NCBI GenBank assembly: GCA_964247055.1
Contig: OZ176055.1
Location: forward strand, 5,456,001 to 5,520,000
Length of the DNA stretch: 64,000 bases
Direction: 5' to 3'
Source of the DNA: Paragordius varius
Taxonomy: Eukaryota > Nematomorpha
Numbering within the stretch: position 1 is the stretch's first letter; every line of letters starts with the position of its first letter. Positions 58,294-64,000 of the stretch are shown here, piece by piece. A program made the translations under genes and the position numbers. The notes beneath the pieces are model-generated. The model worked only from the letters and a program-made list of their open reading frames with translations, searched no databases and was not told the origin of the DNA.

Positions 58294-61170
58294 TATGTCC
58301 CACTGCACATTACATTTTTTGTATCTAAAATTTACACACAAATACTGACAATAATATTTTATTTTTATATATTGCTATCAAAAAAATGCGATTCTAAAAC
58401 CCGAGTAAAATTAACAGCTGTTTTTATTATTAAAACTTAGCAAGCATCAAGATCGATTTTGCAACCAAAGAAAGATGCGTTTATTTTTATAAATATATTT
58501 TTACACGCTTAAAATGTGTAGAATAATTTTCCAAATCCAATGTTATTGGTTTTTGCTAGGTATATGACTTTAATTCGCCCTGAGGCAATCAACTACCCCA
58601 AAAAGTAATTAATGTTACAATTCAATATGTACTCCAAAAGTAAAAGTTATCATATGAACTTATGGTTAATAATGTTTTTGTCTAAAAAATTTTATTGAAT
58701 AGATTGTTTTTTTATCTATAATCTTTCTATAAATATGAATGGATAATTAGAGTTAATGATTTTTTGAAAAAAAAACAACCTGTATGAAGCTATGCATATT
58801 TTTCCTCTTTTACCTTATTTTCATTCGCAATTTATAATATTGATATAAAAGTTGCTCCACACAATTTTCCGATAATTATACACACGCGCGTGCATCCAAT
58901 AAATTATTAAGCATATTTATACCCTTGTACACCTTAGATTTTTGAAGCGCGCGGCATTTATTGAAAAAATATCATGAAACATACAAATACAACAAATATT
59001 ATTTATTATTATGTAAAGACTAAAAGAAGATCAATAAAATACAGAATTTATGATAATTATATACCAACTAAAATATAATATTAATTTAAAATTATTTAAT
59101 ATATTTACAGTGAAAAAAAATTATTACAATAAACCAAGACACATAATATTATTATCATCGTTTAACGGTAATGTGAAAATGATAGGGATCTGATGGAGAC
59201 ATTCTTTATATGCATCATATTTGGTATATCAATAAATCCACATTAACATCCAAATTTATCAATTTAATCAATGTTTAGCTCTAATATTGGTTGTAAAAGT
59301 AAATATGTATGTATTGTGCAAAAAACATACACAGCAGGAAGTTAGTTATAGTACAGTTTTTGAATGGGGGGAGGGGAATATTGTTTTTTTGTGTGTAATT
59401 TTATTTTTTTTATTGAATTTTTTTAACCGTAGTAACTGGCAAATGATTGTGAAGAAGATGAACACAACAATATAAATAAATTAATATCGCAATACAATGT
59501 ACATAATATAAATTCAATATAATGCACATATACATACATATTGGTATAGGCAGTAGAATATTGGCAATCACTAAAAACATACACATACTATTTATACTTT
59601 TATTATATTCTTTATTAATTGTTCATTGTGTGCCATAGTTCCAAATAATAACCAATAAATTACATAAATTGATTGAAAATTATTTTAATGTTGACGCAAT
59701 CACAAAGGTAGTACTGCACAAGTAACCCAAATTATTTTATCACGGAATCATTTTTCATACATTGCATTTACCATACATATATCAAAGAGTTTTCTTTTTA
59801 TGGATCTACAAACAAATATATTTATCAAAATAGCTATGGATACTTAAATTTAAATAATCATCCATCTCTAAATGGATTCTTTTAAAAAGTTTAACATCGG
59901 TATTTTACTATTCCGTCATGTATCTGCATCAATTTACTATTTTTAACGTATTCGAATTCGAATCCTATGATATCAAAACATCATATCATTAATAAAACTT
60001 AATTATAATTTGACTCGGTGCACAAAATTCACAAGATTTTATATACATGATCTTATAGTTGGGAAATGATTCATATTACATGAGAATTCCGAACGACTAT
60101 ATGAGATGATAAGGTTTGCAAATTTTATGTTTATCAAAATTTAGTTGGCTTTGAAGCATTATTATTTTAAACAAGATTTGTTTACCCAAATTAGATATTT
60201 TTTATATTTATTTGATTATAAATGTGTTGATCACGGGGGCGCCATTTTTCAGCCATATTCCTTGTAAAAAAAATAGTTGCTCTTACATTTTGTTTTCACT
60301 GACCATTAACATTTCTCCAAATCGTTTTTTAAAAATAAGCTCTGGCTTCAGTATTTATAATCAATTATTCCAAGTTAGGAATCTCTAATAAGGAATGTCT
60401 GCAGATCATCGTAATTAGTTATATAGAGGAATTATTCTTTTAATTAATTTATATTAATCCAATTCACTATCTTTAGATTAAGTCAGTGCGAAGTGTGACA
60501 GCGCCATATCTTAATATGATAATTTATAGAGAAATTATATTTACAAGGTTTGAAAAATATATTTATATAAAATAATTGAAATAAATAACCAAATATTATT
60601 TATTTTCTTAGATATGACCAAGACAATTTTTATAAATGCCTGCTAAATAAATCTAATTATCCAATTAAGTTAATTTATTTCACAAATGTATCATAATTAT
60701 ATTACTTAAAATATTCACACTTTTTTCGATATTAAGGTAATTGATTTCTCGATTACAAACACGAAAATCATAAATTTAAATAAGATATAACTAAATAAAA
60801 TGTATTAAATTCTTGAAAAAATTCATTAAATACCAATTATAATTTTTTAAATAAAATAAGGCTAGTGGCATCCTTTAAATGTACTGGAATGATAGCAAAA
60901 ATATCGCTAAAAGTATATTTAGCTCATTTTGTAATTATACACTAAAACTTAATTTGCTTATTAAAACAAAAAAACTATTGTTACAAACTTTAACAAAAAT
61001 GGCAACAAAAGTTGAATTTGAGCTAATATAGAAAAAAGCAAATCTAGGGCCCATATCTGATTTGGTTTCAGAAAGTCTTAATCAAAGATTCCGTTTAAGA
61101 GAAATGTTTTTTTAGTATCGCTAATTGCCGTAATTAGAAATAGATAGTGTATTTATATATAATATATACA
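58294..61170. other. Non-coding AT-rich stretch
   Basis: No gene or structured element identified. Confidence 0.5.
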
Positions 61171-62310
61171 CTATGTGCAAAAACTTTTTTCATGAGATAG
61201 CTTATGACCAGAGAATTCATTTGCCGCAAAATTGACGACCTAGTTTTTGAAATATTGAGAGAAAATCAAAATTGGGTAAAAAGTGAAAATTAAGGATAAT
61301 TACGAAAATAATGATAAAACTTGAGATATTGGTTTATTATAATTTTAGCAGATATCTATTATTTATAAATAGCCTAAAATATATAGTATTAGGAGATAAA
61401 AAAATTTCATGAAACTATATTAAAATATTTTTTTTATTTACTAGCTAAACTTACTATTAAAATCTTAACATTCATATTTTATTAAGTAAAAAAATTTATA
61501 TATAAAATTAAAAAATTAAAAAAATATTGTTTTTTATTTTTTTTTTCATCTGGTTTATGAGTGATTAAAATATTTACTGTTTTATTTGGGAATCTTACAT
61601 AAGCGAATATTATAAAGTATATAATTTAAGACAAAATAAAATTTACAAGTAGTTAAACCAAAAATCCGTACATATCCCAGTAAAAATATTAATTTGTGTT
61701 AAAACAAAACCTGTAGATGGATTTGTTAGGATTGTTGGTTGATATCCATTAATTTTAAATCCTATTTTATATACTTTATAACTCATACTCATGTAAGTTT
61801 CCAAAATAAAACAGTATATTTTTTATACCGTCATGAACCAGATGACAAAAAAAGAAAAAAGAAAAAACAATATTTTTTAGTTTTATTTTGATATGGAAGT
61901 TTTTTTACTAAATAAAATGTGAATTTTAAGATTGGAAAAGTGAGTTTAATTAGTAAATAATTGAAAAAAAATATTTTAATATTTCATAAATTTTTTTTGA
62001 CTTTTAACTGTGTTAAAAGAAAAACGTCATTTTTTGAACTGAGATTTTATAGAAACCCTATTTATATTACTTTAAGGTATTTACATGTAGAAAATATCTA
62101 ATGATAATCAACCATAATATCTTAACATTTATCATTATTTTTTGAATCATCCTTAATTAGCCTTAATTTTCATGTCCGGTTTCGATTTTCTCTCAATATT
62201 TCAAAAACTAGGTCGTCAACAAAGTAATTTTTTGCAGCAAAAATTCACTGGTCATAAGCTATTTTATAAGAAAAAATTTTGTTAAAAAAATTACTCTTTT
62301 TTGCCCATAG
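61171..62310. mobile_element. Foldback/TIR element, 1.14 kb
   Basis: Left end CTATGTGCAAAAACTTTTTT with GATAGCTTATGACCAG; right end is the mirror (CTGGTCATAAGCTATTTTA, TTTTTTGCCCATAG). Further in, AACTAGGTCGTC and TTTTCTCTCAATAT are also mirrored, and CATCTGGTTTATG (about 61550) pairs with CATGAACCAGATG (about 61835). A fragment of the same family lies at 29371-29575. No ORF. Confidence 0.8.
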
Positions 62311-64000
62311 TTAAGGTGACCAGATTTTTTGAAGGAAAAAGCGGGACAAATTTGAGAAAGGGGGGGTTATGAGGTGGGGTGTACAACCAAAAATTTTATA
62401 CAAAAAATTTATTGTAGTATTTATTTATTTTTAAGACAAATACATGATAAATATAAAAAAATATTTAATTCCTTGGTATATTTTTTATTTGAGTGCGTTT
62501 TAGCAGATTGTCATCATTTTATAGTAGAAGTCTCAAGAATTTGTCAAATTATATTTGACAGATAAAATGGTAATTCAACATTTAAATTTGATTTTTCCGA
62601 TGTCCACATCTGATTTACTGTGGAAAAAAACGCGCTCAGTAGCAGCGTTGGTTCCACGTAAAGATAATGCAAATTCTACAATTTTTGAAATATTGTATGG
62701 AACATAGTTTGTTTCAAAATGATCAAATATTTCTAACCATTTCTTTTCTACTGTATTTTTTTCTGTTGTCCATAATTTAAGTTTTTCATTATTAATATAT
62801 TTTATAACTAATGATACTTTAGAAAAAAGATATTTTCTGAAAGGTTACTTTTTGGGAATTTTTGGGAGATGCAGAAATGATTTTTGAACATCGCACTAAT
62901 TAAATTCTGGTTTTAATGTTATCCAATGAAAATGATCAATTTCATTAAATTGCACCGTCCAGTCTTCCGATAATCTTTACAGTTTGTATGAAACATTTTT
63001 AATGGTACAGGAGATCTTGGCGTTTTATTAAGCCTTGTTTTTTTAAATTATTTATAATATTGCGGATAATTACTATAAAATTATTTTATAACCTTTCTTG
63101 ACATTGGAATTTTAGGTTAACTTCATTGGCTACTTCGATGGCCGAAGTTTTGTCACTTTCTATCAATTTAATAACATTTTGAAAGAGAGAAGCTTGATTA
63201 TGTAGGAACTCTAACCATATTGAAGAATCACTTTCAAAAAACTTTTCCAAAGTTGTAGGACATTTGTCCTGTGATAAAAAAATAGGATTTTAAATGATCA
63301 TTTTTTAAAATTCTTTCGATAGCTGGCAGAAGAGCAAACCAACGAGTTTTACAATATCCAAGCATTTTTTAATATTGAACTTCTGCATTTGCACAGAATT
63401 TCTTAAGCGTTTCAACACGTACCGTGTATATAAAACTAGGAATATACCTTAACAACTACATTTTCCACATCTAGGGGGTAACAAATCAGCAGCTGTTTGA
63501 ATAGCGTTGTGTGTTATATGCGCTACACACCCAACCTCAATAATGTTTTGATTAACATTATCTGCTAATTCATGAAAAATATTTTTTGTTCCCCTTCTTG
63601 TTCCACCGAAGTTGGTATTGGTGTTGTCACCGCAATATGCGATGATTTTGTCTTTTAAATTATTTTTTCCTAGAATATTCGAATTATGTCGGAATTCGCA
63701 CCGGGTAGAGAAATAAAATTTAAAATTTTAATTTTACTCCGGTTTCTGGACCAAAATATTTATTAACGTAGTATGGCGATATGAAATTAATTTTCAGCAA
63801 ATCTTTTTGTATTCAGAAACATGTGGCGAAAGGACAATGCATACAATGGCTTCAGCCTTTGTAGGGGCACGAATAACATGTGAGGTACAATCCATAGATC
63901 TAAAGGAATGATTGTTATTAACGGCATGAAAAGATAAAACGCCTTGGGCTAATGCCAAATTCTTTTCTTCCTCTCCAAAAGCAGTTTTACGATAAAAATC
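62311..64000 (-). mobile_element. hAT DNA transposon, broken, runs off the window
   Basis: The minus strand reads a transposase of the hAT superfamily in broken pieces: LALAQGVLSFHAVNNNHSFR with SMDCTSHVI (63880-63960), DKIIAYCGDNTNTNFGG and VGCVAHITHNAIQTAADLLP (about 63480-63655), and KFFESDSSIWLEFLHNQASL (63200-63250). The order matches ZBED/SCAND3-like hAT proteins. Several stops and frameshifts are present. The element's 3' end is probably at the GGTGACCAGA near 62314; its 5' end lies to the right of the window. Confidence 0.8.

Overview
This window is AT-rich nuclear DNA (roughly three quarters A+T) from an animal. Every gene is split by GT-AG introns, and the gene set is metazoan: a PP2A B56 subunit, a neurexin IV/Caspr adhesion receptor, an antistasin-type secreted protein, a choline/ethanolamine kinase and a P5B ATPase. 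The Caspr cytoplasmic tail looks like the invertebrate neurexin IV type. The species cannot be fixed from sequence alone. The unusually short introns (22 nt) and Asn-rich inserts in the proteins suggest an invertebrate with an AT-biased genome; introns this short are reported from dicyemids, and very short 5' introns from some flatworms, but I do not claim either.

Layout. (1) 403-6585, plus strand: the 3' thirteen exons of a PP2A B56 gene (PPP2R5 family) with a long Asn/Ser-rich C-terminal extension. (2) 7503-8527: a decayed mariner transposon. (3) 8988-11824, minus strand: a six-exon secreted protein made of antistasin-like Cys modules; one intron carries a LINE tail. (4) 12428-26293, minus strand: a complete neurexin IV/Caspr gene whose exons all join in frame (discoidin, LamG, LamG, EGF, fibrinogen-like, LamG, EGF, LamG, TM, 4.1-binding tail). 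(5) 26700-37500: repeat-rich DNA with hAT-type elements and a large inverted duplication (about 29590-34255). Its two arms carry paired copies of an unrecognised multi-exon gene around a foldback element. (6) 37516-46089, plus strand: a ten-exon choline/ethanolamine kinase gene with two consecutive 22-nt introns; its larger introns hold several mobile elements. (7) 47345-52416, minus strand: a two-exon P5B ATPase (ATP13A family), convergent with the kinase. (8) 52435-64000: no host gene recognised; several palindromic elements and, at the right edge, a broken hAT transposon.

The host genes are unrelated housekeeping or signalling genes and I see no common pathway. The strongest unusual signals are the 22-nt introns, a structural class of foldback elements whose inverted arms are arrays of about 21-bp repeats with different sequences in different copies, and the mirrored unknown gene pair.
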